Assembly: GCA_033002965.1 (NCBI GenBank)
Contig: JAURVB010009451.1
Coordinates: 1 to 64,000, forward strand
Reading direction: 5' to 3'
Source: Piper betle
Lineage: Eukaryota > Streptophyta > Magnoliopsida > Piperales > Piperaceae
Length of the DNA stretch: 64,000 nt
A program made the position numbers and the translations under genes. Below the pieces are notes generated by a model. The model saw only the letters and a program-made list of their open reading frames with translations, was not told the DNA's origin and did no database searches. Below are positions 37,346-48,506 of this stretch, in pieces. Position 1 is the first letter of the stretch. Each line of letters starts with the position of its first letter.

Positions 37346-39226
37346 TTGGATTTTGATAAGACTCTCTTCCTCGCCACTTCCCTCTCCTCCTCGCCACCTC
37401 CTCCTTCCACCCCATCTCCGCCGTCGCCGCCGACGCCGACGCCGACGACGCATCCTTCAAAAAGTCCTTGTGGGTCAACCCCGCCAGGCCCCGCGCCGCC
37501 CGCTACGTCTCCTTCTACGCCGTCGCCCTGTCCCTCACCGCCTGAGGCCCGGACTCAGCCGCTTCACCGCCGCACACGCCCGCCTTGGTGACAACCCCCT
37601 CGAGCAGGACGCCTTCATCGTCGTCAACAACTACGACGACCCCGACACCGCCCTGCTCGCGCTCCGGTGGTTTCAGTCCAAGTTCCGGCCCGTGAATGAG
37701 ACCCTCCTTTACAACGTCACCCTCAAGGTCACCAAAAAGGGCCGGAACTGGGACATGGGCGAGTCCTTGTTTCTGGAGATGGTTGATAGAAACATTAGAG
37801 CTGATAACATCACATTTTCCACGATCATTAGCAGCGAGAGATTGTGCCCGCTGCCGGATAAGGCCGTGGAGTGGATCGAAACGATGCCGGAGTTTGGGTG
37901 CAGTCCCGATGATATCACCTATTCGGTGATGATCGAATGCGGACATGGCGTTGAGCTTGTACGACCGAGCTCCGATGGAGAAATGGCGGCTTGATTCGGT
38001 GTCGTTCTCGACTATGATTCATGTTTATAGCTCCGGCGGGAATTTTGATGGTGCCCTCAATGTGTATGAAGAAATGAAGGCTTTGAAGGTGAAGCCGAAT
38101 TTGGTGACTTACAGCACTTTGCTTGATGCTATGGGGAGAGCTGGGAGGCCGTGGCAGGTCAAGGCCATCTACAAGGTGATGAGGGATAGTGGGTTGGAGG
38201 CGAATTGGCCGACCTATGCTGCATTGTTGAGAGCTTATGGCAGAGCTCGGTACCCGGCGGATGCTCTGGGTGCTTATAGGGAGATGAAGGAGAAGGGGAT
38301 GAATATGAATGTGATTTTGTATAATACGTTGTTGGCCATGTGTGCTGATATTGGGTATGTGGATGAGTCTGTGAGGCTGTTTGAGGAAATGGAGGGGTCG
38401 GATGATTGTAAGCCTGATAGTTGGAGATTTTCGTCGTTGATTACGATTTATTCTTGTAGTGGTCTGGTTTCTGAAGCAGAAGTGGTTTTGAAGAAGATGT
38501 TGGAGGCTGGTTTTGAGCCCAAGATATTCATCTTGACTTCGCTGATCCAGTGTTATGGGAAGGCAAAGCGAACTGGTGATGTGGTGGCTACATTTAACCT
38601 GCTGTTGGATCTGGGGATCACTCCGGATGATAGGTTTTGTGGGTGTTTGTTGAATGTGATGACTCCAACGCGGAAAAAAGAGCTTGGGAAGTTGGTTGCT
38701 TGTGTTCTCTGGTGAAGTTGCTGATAACTGCCGATATTGATGTTGGAGTTTTCCGGGCCAAGGAATTGTTTGGCAATGTCAGTAATGATGTAATGAAGGC
38801 GTACTTGAATTGCTTGATTGATCTGTGTGTTAATCTGGATTTCCTGGAGAAGGCTTGTGAGCTGTTGGACCTGGGAATTGAACTTGACTTGTACTCAACA
38901 ATACAGACCAAAACTCCTACCCAATGGTCCCTGCACCTCAGGTGTCTCTCACTTGGAGCTGCTTTAAATGTTCTCCACATATGGGATGAATGACCTGTCC
39001 AAAGCTATGGAGGATGGAGATGAGTTGCCCCCATTGCTTGGCATCCACACTGGCCATGGCAAACACAGATATTCAGAAAATGGATTGGCAACTGTGTTTG
39101 AATCTCACCTGAGGGAATTAATAGGCCCCCTTCGATGAAGCTCCAGATAAATTGGGATGGTTTCTGACAACTAAGGTTGCAGCCACATCATGGGTAGAAA
39201 ATCAAGGAGGAAGTCTGAAGAACTAG
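37346..39226 (+). pseudogene. PPR-SMR protein pseudogene, SVR7/P67 type
   Basis: The conceptual product closely follows Arabidopsis SVR7 (At4g16390), a chloroplast PPR protein with a C-terminal SMR domain needed for plastid ribosome and ATP synthase expression. Seen in order: a LWVNPARPRAARY region, NPLEQDAFIVVNNYDDP, about nine PPR motifs of the NVTLKVTKKGRNWDMGESLF and YSTLLDAMGRAGRPWQ kind, then SMR pieces TQWSLHLRCLSLGAAL and LPPLLGIHTGHGKH. The reading frame is broken at least five times: ~37550-37590; ~37935 (about 20 bases missing, removing a repeat boundary); ~38705 (a further deletion of roughly 25 bases); ~38985; ~39125. The longest intact piece is 37945-38715. It has no introns, and the 5' end is very GC-rich. 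Larger deletions argue for real decay rather than sequencing error. A functional copy should exist elsewhere. Confidence 0.85.
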
Positions 39227-40710
39227 TTACTGCATAAGATAGGAATTTTCATGTGTATTGGCCCCTCATTATATCCGGGTATTAAGTTTCCCGTTCTCCA
39301 AATTTTGTGCAAGTAATAATATTTAGATAACAGATGGTTTGTCACATAAGCCATGAACATGCGGTTTCATTGAAGGACACTAGAAGGAAGAATTAGCATA
39401 AAACAAAAATCTTCAATGTCTGTAAATTATTACCTATGTGGATGTTCATTCCTTTTCTTCTAGTATGCGTGAAAACATCCTGTTATAAGTATTATTTGTT
39501 GAAACATGTTCTTTTTCTTCATCAATTTCTTTGTTGTGCTAATTAGCTAAGCATGAGTCAACAGCTTACTTCGATATTACGTTTGATGAAGAGCTTGTCT
39601 CTTTTTATCAATCATAGCTTGTTCTTGGAGTTGTCAATATGGTAGCAGTCATATTCCTTTATGGAAATGAGGCGTGCACTCCTTAGGTGTAGATTTTCAA
39701 CTTAAAATATGAAGACATAGTTGGCTCAAAAGGAAGAAAGAATGTGGATTTAAAGGTGCATAGCGTCAGGATTGGATTCAACAATTTATCTATTCAATGA
39801 TGCTGTTTCTTGAAAGTCAGAGAGAACATATCTTCTTTGCCTAAAATATTTGAACCACCACCTAGGACAATGTCCTTTTAGTGGGAAAATGATTCTGTTT
39901 TGTTAACGTTTCTTCACCATTACACTAATGAAAAAACTGCCAAATGTTAATAACTTGATGTTTAAGATTGATTCTTCCCTGGGTTGATTCTTAGCCGCAG
40001 ATTTACCATTGACAATTGAGTCTAACATATCACCTTGAGGGTATGAAGTCTTTGCATCGTACCCTCAAATGGGACAGGTATCAATCAACTCATTGATTAT
40101 GACTCCAGAGAACAGAAAAAAAGACTCAAACTTTGCTTGAAACTCTATTTGATTTCTCGTTTGTTTGGTGAATAGCATATACTGTGAACCTTTTTAGCTG
40201 AGTTAATCTCATCTTTTTCCTTCTTGAAAGGTTGCATCTATACTGGTTATACCATTTGTGTTTTGACTGTGCTGTTAAAGACTTCTGTAATACCCATTCG
40301 TTTGCAAAATCATTTTGTTTTGCTCTCCAATCTAAGTGAGAACAAATATATGAGATGGTGATGATGCTAGTGACTAAGTTGTACAGCTTCCCCTGGTTTC
40401 CTATAAACTGCAAAACTAGTCAATATTTGCCGCCTACTCTACTCACCTTTTGAAAGCAATGGCACCATGCAACTTGTTGCCAATAATTGCCATCACTTGT
40501 TGAAATCCTGATCTTACCTTACAGCATCAAATTGAAATATCGAATCTCTAGAATAGTAGAAGCCAAGAAATTATAATATTGAGAACTTCCATTCTCATTG
40601 CATCAGGAACTGAAACCATACCAAGTAGAACAAGGAGAAGTTCAATTCTCCATTACAACAAGAAGCTCCATCAAAGCTTCCCAAACCAATGCATCAAACA
40701 AACTAACATA
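39227..40710. other. Intergenic DNA between convergent PPR pseudogene and serine acetyltransferase
   Basis: Moderately AT-rich, with no recognisable coding content. Confidence 0.5.
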
Positions 40711-40713
40711 ACA

Positions 40714-41703
40714 TTATATAACATAATCAAAGCAATGGTCCACATAAGAAGTATGGTCCATGGTAGAGCTTGCTATACTCCCAAGCTTGATGGGGTTGGC
40801 CTTCCCGCCAACCAACCTCGCCGGATTCCCCACCGCTGTTGTAAACGCTGGCACCTCCTTCAACACCACAGACCCGGCACCGATCTTCGCCCCATCCCCA
40901 ATCCTCACATTCCCCAGAATCTGAGTCCCGGCCCCCACCAGCACCCCACTCCCAATCTTCGGATGCCGGTCGCCGGAAACCTTTCCAGTGCCACCCAAAG
41001 TCACATTATGCAATATCGACACGTTGTCACCAATCACGGCTGTCTCCCCGACCACCACCCCAGTGGCGTGATCGAGCAGTATGCCAACGCCAACGGTGGC
41101 GCCGGGGTGGATGTCAACGGCAAACACCTCCGACACCCTATTCTGTATCAACAAGGCCATGGCCCGCCGGCCCGAGAGCCATAGTTTGTTGGCCACGCGG
41201 TGGGCTTGGACGGCGAGGAAGCCCTTATAATGGAGGAGGCAATGGACCAAGCTGACGCAGGCGGGGTCTCTCTCCCGCGCGGCCATGAGGTCGGCCTTTA
41301 CCGCCTCCATAACCGAATTGTTATTGGCGAAAGCCGGTGCAAAGATAGAGTAGAGGACGTCGGAGGAGAGGCATCGGCCGGACAGCCGTTGAGCGAGCAG
41401 ATTTGCCAAAGCCGACGAGAGGGAGTCGAAGGATAGGATGGAGGAGGTGTAGTAGGTTCGCAAGATAGGCTCCTCCTCCATGTCCGATCGAGCTTCCTCT
41501 ATTATTAGCAACCATAGCCTATCTTCTTCTTGGTCATGGTCTTGTTCTTGTTGTTCTTGCTTCTTAGCCGGCCTGGGCTCGACGACGTCGATGCATGAAC
41601 CGGCGGCGTCGTAGCAGGTCCGGCCAGAGATGGATGACCTGAAGCACGTCTTGTAGACGCAATTGCCGATCTGGGTCCTCGCGTTCTCGACGCAGGCAGG
41701 CAT
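40714..41703 (-). CDS. SERAT2: Serine O-acetyltransferase (SERAT2 type)
   Basis: The enzyme makes O-acetylserine from serine and acetyl-CoA, the entry step of cysteine synthesis, and binds O-acetylserine (thiol) lyase in the cysteine synthase complex. The single exon encodes 329 residues: an N-terminal helical SATase domain (EEARSDMEEEPIL, then DPACVSLVHCLLHYKGFLA), the hexapeptide left-handed beta-helix (VDIHPGATVGVGILLDHATG, then ILHNVTLGGTGKVSGDRHPKIG with its catalytic His) and a C-terminal tail ending in DYVI, the Ile that enters the lyase active site. I chose the ATG at 41703 because MPACVENARTQIG lines up with the start of cytosolic/plastid SERAT2;1 and a TATA box lies upstream at 41870-41879. 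The same frame stays open to an ATG at 41913 (399 residues), but that ATG is upstream of the TATA box. The sequence appears intact. Confidence 0.93.
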   Translation of the reverse strand: MPACVENARTQIGNCVYKTCFRSSISGRTCYDAAGSCIDVVEPRPAKKQEQQEQDHDQEEDRLWLLIIEEARSDMEEEPILRTYYTSSILSFDSLSSALANLLAQRLSGRCLSSDVLYSIFAPAFANNNSVMEAVKADLMAARERDPACVSLVHCLLHYKGFLAVQAHRVANKLWLSGRRAMALLIQNRVSEVFAVDIHPGATVGVGILLDHATGVVVGETAVIGDNVSILHNVTLGGTGKVSGDRHPKIGSGVLVGAGTQILGNVRIGDGAKIGAGSVVLKEVPAFTTAVGNPARLVGGKANPIKLGSIASSTMDHTSYVDHCFDYVI

Positions 41704-41779
41704 TCCCGGCGTCAACACCCCCTTGCAAGCTTCAACCTTCAATTCGTTGTATAAATGATTTGTATCAATGACGAAAATA

Positions 41780-41803
41780 TTACAAGATCTTGAATATGGG
41801 CAT
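41780..41803 (-). CDS. Possible upstream micro-ORF (7 codons) in the serine acetyltransferase leader
   Basis: If transcription starts ~30 bases after the TATA box, the first ATG in the mRNA opens a 7-codon frame that ends 76 bases before the main ATG. It could lower translation of the main frame, but this is inference only. Confidence 0.3.
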   Translation of the reverse strand: MPIFKIL

Positions 41804-41869
41804 GGGCAAGTGGAGATGAAGGAGACTGGATGGTTGAAGACGTGTGGATTGGGAGCAGGTGTGTACATA

Positions 41870-41879
41870 TGTATATATA
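41870..41879 (-). promoter_or_regulatory. TATA box of the serine acetyltransferase gene
   Basis: On the minus strand CTATATATAC, ~170 bases upstream of ATG 41703. It falls inside the longer open frame, arguing that the longer frame's N-terminus is not normally translated from this promoter. Confidence 0.55.
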
Positions 41880-41913
41880 GGTGAAGCGGCCGACGTGGGT
41901 CTTGACTGAACAT

Positions 41914-42450
41914 TCATGGAAAATCCTTGGGAGGGGCACTGCATATTACGTGTACATATATAATTATCACAGTAATATGTAGATATCAGTATGGTAGATG
42001 AATAAGATTACATATGAATGAATGGTTATGGTAGCAGGATGATATATGCCGATTTTTATTGTGATGTGGAAGTGAAGAAAGAAATAAAAAAGGGGGGGGA
42101 GAAAGATGCTTGAATCTTCCACAAGGTGGTGAACGGGGGACAGAAAATGGCTAGGGATCTGTGCAATTGGCGGTTGGGATATTGTGTGTTGTGGGGTTTG
42201 GTGAAGACGAAGGGATGCTGCTTGAAAGTGCGGCCCAGATTGTGCATGTTCAAAATTCATTAATAGTTTTTGTTTTATAAATTATAATAATTATTTTTGA
42301 AACCGTTAATGATTAATTGATTTTTAAGATTATTTATCATAATTGACTTTTGTAGCTTCATTAACTATGAAAAGCCAACATATAATTAATTTTTCACCAT
42401 TCACCTTCAATACATTTATTACTGGATTTTAATTTTAATGAAACTGTGAT
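41914..42450. other. Intergenic DNA upstream of serine acetyltransferase
   Basis: No gene is seen. A G9 run lies near 42092-42100. Confidence 0.45.
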
Positions 42451-42454
42451 AGTA

Positions 42455-43054
42455 TCATATTTAGTTTGGCCCAATTCTTTTTTCTTTTAAAAAAAAGTTT
42501 AGCCCCATTTTGCAGCAATTGAAACCCAACTTTTATGCTTTCATCGGCGTCAGGTACTTGTGGCTTCTGACAAGAAAATAATGAAAATCAAGTGAGACAA
42601 TTCTGATTTTAAAAATTGATTTTAAATAATAATTACTAATAATAATAATAATAATAATAATAATGTATTGTGCTCATAAAATGGTACAGATTTCCGTCAA
42701 ATTAAAATTGACAGGATCAATTCCACAATTTATTTATCGAGCTTTTAACTAAACAAAGGAAAAATTCAATACTATCATATATAGAGAAAATCTAGTATAA
42801 TTATCAAAATGGAGGGAAAATTATTGTGAATTATCTTTAATGCCCTTATAATTTTCATTTTTAAAATTCGTGCCGGCGCCGCCAGGCGGCTGTCAAGATT
42901 TGGCTTATCGTAATTTTCACTTACTGAATTATCATAATTAATTTATTGAATTTTTAATTACTTTTTAATTAATATAATTTAAAATTATTGATAAAACATG
43001 AACCTTACGTAGAGAGAGAGGAGTAAGCTGCCCAATAAATTTATCTATTTTATT
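42455..43054. repeat. 600 bp tandem duplication, copy 1
   Basis: From TCATATTTAGTTTGGCCC at 42455, the sequence repeats almost base for base starting at 43055, giving a 600 bp period. It includes an (AAT)n tract (42635-42664) and a GC-rich inverted word GCCGGCGCCGCCAGGCGGC (42873-42891) set in otherwise AT-rich DNA. Confidence 0.92.
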
Positions 43055-43655
43055 TCATATTTAGTTTGGCCCAATTCTTTTTTCTTTTAAAAAAAAGTTT
43101 AGCCCCATTTTGCAGCAATTGAAACCCAACTTTTATGCTTTTATCGGCGTCAGGTACTTGTGGCATCTGACAAGAAAATAATGAAAATCAAGTGAGACAA
43201 TTCTGATTTTAAAAATTGATTTTAAATAATAATTACTAATAATAATAATAATAATAATAATGTATTGTGCTCATAAAATGGTACAGATTTCCGTCAAATT
43301 AAAATTGACAGGATCAATTCCACAATTTATTTATCGAGCTTTTAACTAAACAAAGGAAAAATTCAATATTACCATATACGTAGAAAATCTAGTATAATTA
43401 TCAAAATGGAGGGAAAATTATTGTGAATTATCTTTAATACCCTTATAATTTTCATTTTTAAAATACGTGCCGGCGCCGCCAGGCGGCTGTCAAGATTGGG
43501 TTTATCGTAATTTTCACTTACTGAATTATCATAATTAATTTATTGAATTTTTAATTACTTTTTAATTAATATAATTTAAAATTATTGATAAAACAAGAAC
43601 CTTACGTAGAGAGAGAGGAGTAAGCTGCACAAGGAAGTGTAAATTTATCTATTAT
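43055..43655. repeat. 600 bp tandem duplication, copy 2
   Basis: It differs from copy 1 by a handful of substitutions, a shorter (AAT)n tract (43238-43261) and a 10-15 base difference near its end, so the duplication is recent. Confidence 0.92.
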
Positions 43656-43659
43656 ATTG

Positions 43660-44330
43660 TGAGGTGTTGAATGAAAGTATCCCAGGCAAGCGAAAGCTGA
43701 ACACGGTTATTTATTTAGTTCTTGGACGTTGACGTCATCGCTTTCGTTGCTTGTCAACATCTTCTTGTGCAAGTAGCTTCCTTCTTCTACCACCTTCCGA
43801 TCAATTCTTGACTGACCACCTCCGTTTTCTTCCTTTCTTTCTTTAAAGTCCAGAGTGACAATGACTCTGCTGCTACTTTGCTTTATGGTGGCGAGTTGGG
43901 CCAGTGCTTAGCAAACAAATGAGTTTGTGGTATATTTATGAACCCTCACCTGTATTATTTATATCAGTGTCGTGTCTGTTTCTGAGGTTAACATCTGTGT
44001 TCTTGGGGGTATTCAAGTCCTTTTTAGTAAACTGGTCTAATAGAGAATAAGAACTTAAGGTGTTAATAGTTCAATTAAACTCGAATTTGTTCGATTTATG
44101 GCTCCATTTTGACTTGCTAGGTCAATATCTCCCAATAAGAAAAAACAATTAATTTTGTTGTAATTTTACCTATCTTGTTGTCTCCTTCCGTTCATTTGCA
44201 CCCTAATCTTTACCATATTGTCATCTCTTTTTCATAACTCAACTTTATGAGTTTGGTAGTACATCTAAAGTCTCTTTATAAAACAACAAAAAAAAGAAAA
44301 TCGAAAGTGGATCCCTTGAAGTGATTTTGT
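43660..44330. other. Intergenic DNA with a 16-codon signal-peptide-like ORF
   Basis: The plus-strand frame 43861-43911 encodes a 16-residue peptide that looks like a bare signal sequence (hydrophobic Leu-rich core, small residues at the end). It follows pyrimidine-rich leader-like DNA. It could be a first-exon relic of a secreted protein. No continuation was found. Confidence 0.25.
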
Positions 44331-46054
44331 TAAACTAGCTTAAGCTGCAATGCACGGTTGGCCGCCTGTGGCCAAATATGGTCAGGTGCGGTTGCATTGG
44401 CCAGCCACCTCAGACTAACGCGATCAAGCATTTTTTAAAAAATTATCAATAATATATTTTTTAAACTGGTCGGCTACTATAAGGGCAACTAAATTCGACA
44501 ACTTCAAACTAGATCTGGCATGAGTGACCACGTCGTTGCCGGTCATTTAAAAAAAGTTAAATACTTTTTCGTTGTCGGCCAGAGGGGCGACTAGATTTGA
44601 TTACCCTATGCCAAGGTTGGCCGACACTATAACAGTAGCTAAGTTATATTTTTGTAAAAAAAAAGCTAAATCCCCTTTAGGGATATTAAAAACAATTCAT
44701 AATTTTTTTTCTTTTTAGTAATTATACCTTATGACTATTGTCTAATAATATCAAAAATTTCCCCCTTTTATGATATAATTTTTTACCAAAAAAGAAATAA
44801 TAGTTTTTAATAATACCATGTGGTTAGAAAATCAAGTTAAATTCCTAAAAAAAGGCAAAAAAATATGAATTATCTAAAATACCCTCGTTTAAAAATTTTA
44901 AATAAACTCACCAAACAAAAAGAAAAGTAATTAATATTTTTTTTTACAAAAGGGCTCCCAGCACTGCACGGGCCTTAGGCCTTCGAGTAGCCAGAACCAC
45001 TACCTTGAGCCAGGCGGGCCATAAGGTGGCCCCAACCCTTTGTTAATTTTGTTTTTTCATAAAAAACAAAATCTTGCTAGTGACGGCGCGGGGCAGCCAT
45101 ATCTGCCTGCCGCCGGCTGCTAGGTCTCTTAAAAAGAAAAAAGAAATTATTTTTAAGTGAGATGACAGTTAAATTATTATAATAGTTTTTTTTCTGATAA
45201 TTATATTTAATTTTCTTTTAATAAAATGGATTTTTTTACTCTCGTCATTTTTTTTGCCTTCTCCTAAAATGACATTAGTTTTGGCCTTACAAATCCCTGT
45301 GTTCTTTTCTGATAGCTTATTTAAAACTCTTCGCTTTCATCTTTTACTCACACAAAAATCTCTCCACCGTCGTGTCCTTCCTTTCTTACTTGCTCAAAAT
45401 TTATCATTTTCATCTCCTACTCGCCCAAAACTTAATATTAACTAATATTTGTATATAATTGTTTAAAACATATGATTTTAACTAATTAAATATTTAAAAC
45501 ACGTGTTGTTAAACTAATTAAATATAAATGTTTAAAATTTAATTTAAAAATTTCTTCATATAATTTTTTCTATTGAGAATTTCAAGTTGATTTCAACTAG
45601 GAAGATATTTTAAAATATATTTGGAAAAAAGTGTTTACAATTATTTACTTATATTTACATTTAAATACCTTTATATTTCTTCATATATTATTAATTAAAT
45701 TAAAATATATTACATGTTGAACATAACATTGAGAAGTTATTTTAGTGATTAATAATTAAGGGTCACTTGGAAGTTTGAATCTTTTTTATGAAAAATAATT
45801 TATATTGGATAATTAATATAAATACTTAGCTTTGACCTTGATAAGATGATATATATTTGTAAGGAATTTTTAACTAATAATTTGTAGATATTTTTTTACT
45901 ATTTTTTAGATGGTATAATTATTATATATTTATTTATCAACTATATTTAAAAGGAATTTTTTTATATTGTTTAATATTATTTATCTTTAATTTTATTTTT
46001 AGTAACATTTTAAGAAGTTTGTCAGGCCCGCGCGTTGCATGGGTAAAAGCTAGT
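44331..46054. mobile_element. Possible Helitron-type element (3' end seen), with GC-rich blocks
   Basis: The right end at 46027-46054 reads CCCGCGCGTTGCATGGG, a hairpin with a mismatch and a wobble, then TAAAAG and CTAGT: the pattern of a Helitron 3' end inserted before T. A vaguely similar inverted word, ACTAGCTTAAGCTGCAATGC, is at 44334-44353. Between them are GC blocks (44340-44640, 44950-45130) sharing words with 12355-12560. No helicase is coded. The left boundary is uncertain. Confidence 0.35.
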
Positions 46055-46056
46055 AG

Positions 46057-46078
46057 ATATATATATATATATATATAT
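46057..46078. repeat. (TA)n run at the left edge of the long-TIR element
   Basis: About 11 TA steps, mirrored at 47559-47578 at the right edge. Confidence 0.8.
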
Positions 46079-47560
46079 AATTTTGATCGATTAAATTTCA
46101 AGTAAAGTCTAAAATTTTATATTTTGAAATCCGGACTTCTGTAATATTTTACCTGTTTTTATTTGGGTATGCGTTGCAAGTATTAATAAAAGTAATGGGC
46201 TTAGGCACAAATATAATTTGGGTTTTGTACTTCTGGATTGGGCTTACGGAAAAGTATGAAGTATAAATACTGATTAATCTATATAATCAGGATATTTTAA
46301 TTAAATACGATGTCTATCTTCCCCCTACCGCAATAGTCACAATGTGCATTGAGTGTCGTGACAAATATTAAATCTCATCATAGTTTAGTATGACACGGCT
46401 ATTTGTCATAACCTATAGTCCTCTCTCCCTTGGTATATATAGATATAAATATAGGGAGCAGTTGGTATGCGCGGCCCCTGATGGCAGCGTTCCAATGCTG
46501 CCATTTGTGGGCCGTTGGATCTGATCCAATGGCCTATAGCCATCCCCAAACCCCTACCCTCACCAAAAATAATCTCACCTTCAGTTATTATTACGAAACA
46601 TTCCAAAAAATAATAAAAAATATAGTAAAATACAATAAAATAAAATAATCGAGTTCTAATTGATTATTTTATTTTATGGTATTTTATTCTGTATTTTCAT
46701 ATTTTTTGAGATGTATTTCGTAACATTGACTCGAGTGAGGATGAAAATGGGCAGAGGTTGTAAAACCCACGATTCGAGTCAGGGTTTTATATTTAAAACC
46801 GGTCGATTCGGGAAGGCCGGGCAGGGTAGATCGGGGGCCTCATGACGGCGGGGGCAGGTGGGGCGGACGGCAGGGGTGAGTGGGATGGGCGGCGGGGGCA
46901 GGTGGGGCGAGAAGGCCGGGGGAGGGGAGCGTGGGTGGTAGTGGCTGCGGCGGTCGACGGTCGTCGCAGGTGGGGGGTGGGGGGGGGTTTGGGGATGGCT
47001 GTAGGCCGTTGGATCAGATCGAACGGCCCACAGATGGTCGTTGCGGGTGAGGGGGGCAGTGGCCGCCAATGGGGGGAGGGGGCGTTTGGGGATGGCTGTA
47101 GGGCGTTGGATCTGGTCCAACGGCCCACAAATGGCAGCATTGAAACGCTACCATTTGGGGGCAACACATACCAGCTGCCCCCTATATTTTTATCTATATA
47201 TACAGAGAGAGAAAGGACTATAGGTTATGACAAATAGACGTGTCATTCTAAACTATGATAAAATTTAATATTTGTCACGACACTCAATGCACATCGTGAC
47301 TATTGCGGTAGCGGGGAAGATAGACATTGTATGTAATTAAAGTATCCTGATTATATAGATTAATCAGTATTTATACTTCATACTTTTCCGTAAGCCCAAT
47401 CCAGAAGTACAAACCCCAAATTATATTTGTGCCTAAGCCCATTACTCTTATCAATACTTGCAGCGCATACCCAAATAAAAACAGGTAAAATATCATAGAA
47501 GTCCAGATTTCAAAATATAAAATTTTAGACTTTACTTGAAATTTAATCGATCAAAATTAT
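46077..47560. mobile_element. Long-TIR (foldback or MULE-like) element
   Basis: The left arm (46077-46560) and right arm (47082-47560) are near-perfect inverted repeats of ~480 bp. Landmarks are the outer TTTTGATCGATTAAATTTCAAG, the inner CCTATAGTCCT/AGGACTATAGG, and the innermost TTTGGGGATGGCTGTAGG. The ends lie in (TA)n runs, so a target duplication cannot be read. Between the arms are an AT-rich inverted pair (46587-46657 with 46660-46735), a TGTAAAACCC...GAGTCAGGG word like the LTR 3' end at 52960, and a very GC-rich block (46800-47080) that could be captured DNA. No transposase is present. Long arms and captured GC-rich DNA fit a Mutator-like or foldback non-autonomous element. Confidence 0.7.
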
Positions 47561-47579
47561 ATATATATATATATATATG

Positions 47580-48100
47580 GGTGTTTTAAATTTTAATATG
47601 AACTTATTATATTTTATTAGAAATTAAAAACTTTCTTTAAACTAATATATTTTAAATTTTACAATTTTTTTAAAAAAAATTGTAAATATCATTCATTAAA
47701 TGGAATGTACGGAAAAATTTTTTAAGAAAATTTGAAATTAAATTAAGAATTTTTATGTTAATAAAATAAAAATTTATGAGTCAAATATATTTAAAATATA
47801 AAAATTTGCTATACACGAAATAAAATAGGAGATATGACTAAATGTAAAATAAAAGTACGAGATGTGGTTAATATAAGGTAGAAATTTAAATTTTTTGATA
47901 CATGTGATATAAAACTTTAAAGCATAGTTATTTATGATATTTTTTCAAAAAACTCCTAAATTTTCATATAAATAAAAGGTCGAGAAAATGCATGCACGTG
48001 CCAAATTCCAAATTTTTCTCATATAAAAGTTTAATAAGGTGACTTTTTAAATTCTATTTGTATTCTTTTATATAAAAGAGAATTTTATTGATATCAAGCA
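47580..48100. other. AT-rich intergenic DNA
   Basis: No gene is seen. It leads into the possible LTR of the Copia element. Confidence 0.5.
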
Positions 48101-48506
48101 AAATATCTTCTTAAGAGTTTTAAGCACATTTGGCTTATAAAGGGGAGCATTTTAGAAAAGTTTTCATCATTTCAAATTGAAGTTGAGGGTGTGAGGTTGA
48201 TCTATACTTCTTTGAGGTGTATGTTATTTTCTCAAGTTCTCATATATTATTTTTTTCAAGAATTGTAATTTTTAGATCTTTGTTTTCTATCTGATTTGTG
48301 TTGAGAGAGCTTTTTCAATTGTATTTTCGATACTTGATTGCAAGAGAGTTTCTTAATCAAAAATAATTGAGTGTGTTGGTTTTCTTTTTCAATTTGGCGG
48401 AAAACTTCCATCTAATTTTATTTTGGTGTCTCTTATTTCATTTTATATTTATTTTTGTTTCATCTTGAGGGAAAATATTTTTGGCTTAATTCTGCAAGAG
48501 ATTCTA
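48100..48506 (+). other. Probable 5' LTR/leader region of the Copia element
   Basis: TTC/TTG-rich leader-like DNA ends in ...TCTAACA at 48506, immediately followed by GTGGTTTCAAAGC, which resembles the plant Copia primer-binding site TGGTATCAGAGC (initiator methionine tRNA). The LTR start was not found, and the sequence does not obviously match the putative 3' LTR start at ~54937. Confidence 0.45.

Noticed and set aside
37515..37946. Minus-strand 143-codon open frame over the PPR locus
   Set aside because: It is the antisense shadow of GC-rich PPR coding sequence.
41739..41939. Separate small gene upstream of serine acetyltransferase
   Set aside because: It overlaps the promoter and leader in another frame and has no recognisable content.
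46779..47237. Pro/Arg/Gly-rich open frames inside the long-TIR element
   Set aside because: Low-complexity frames on both strands produced by GC-rich DNA; no coding evidence.
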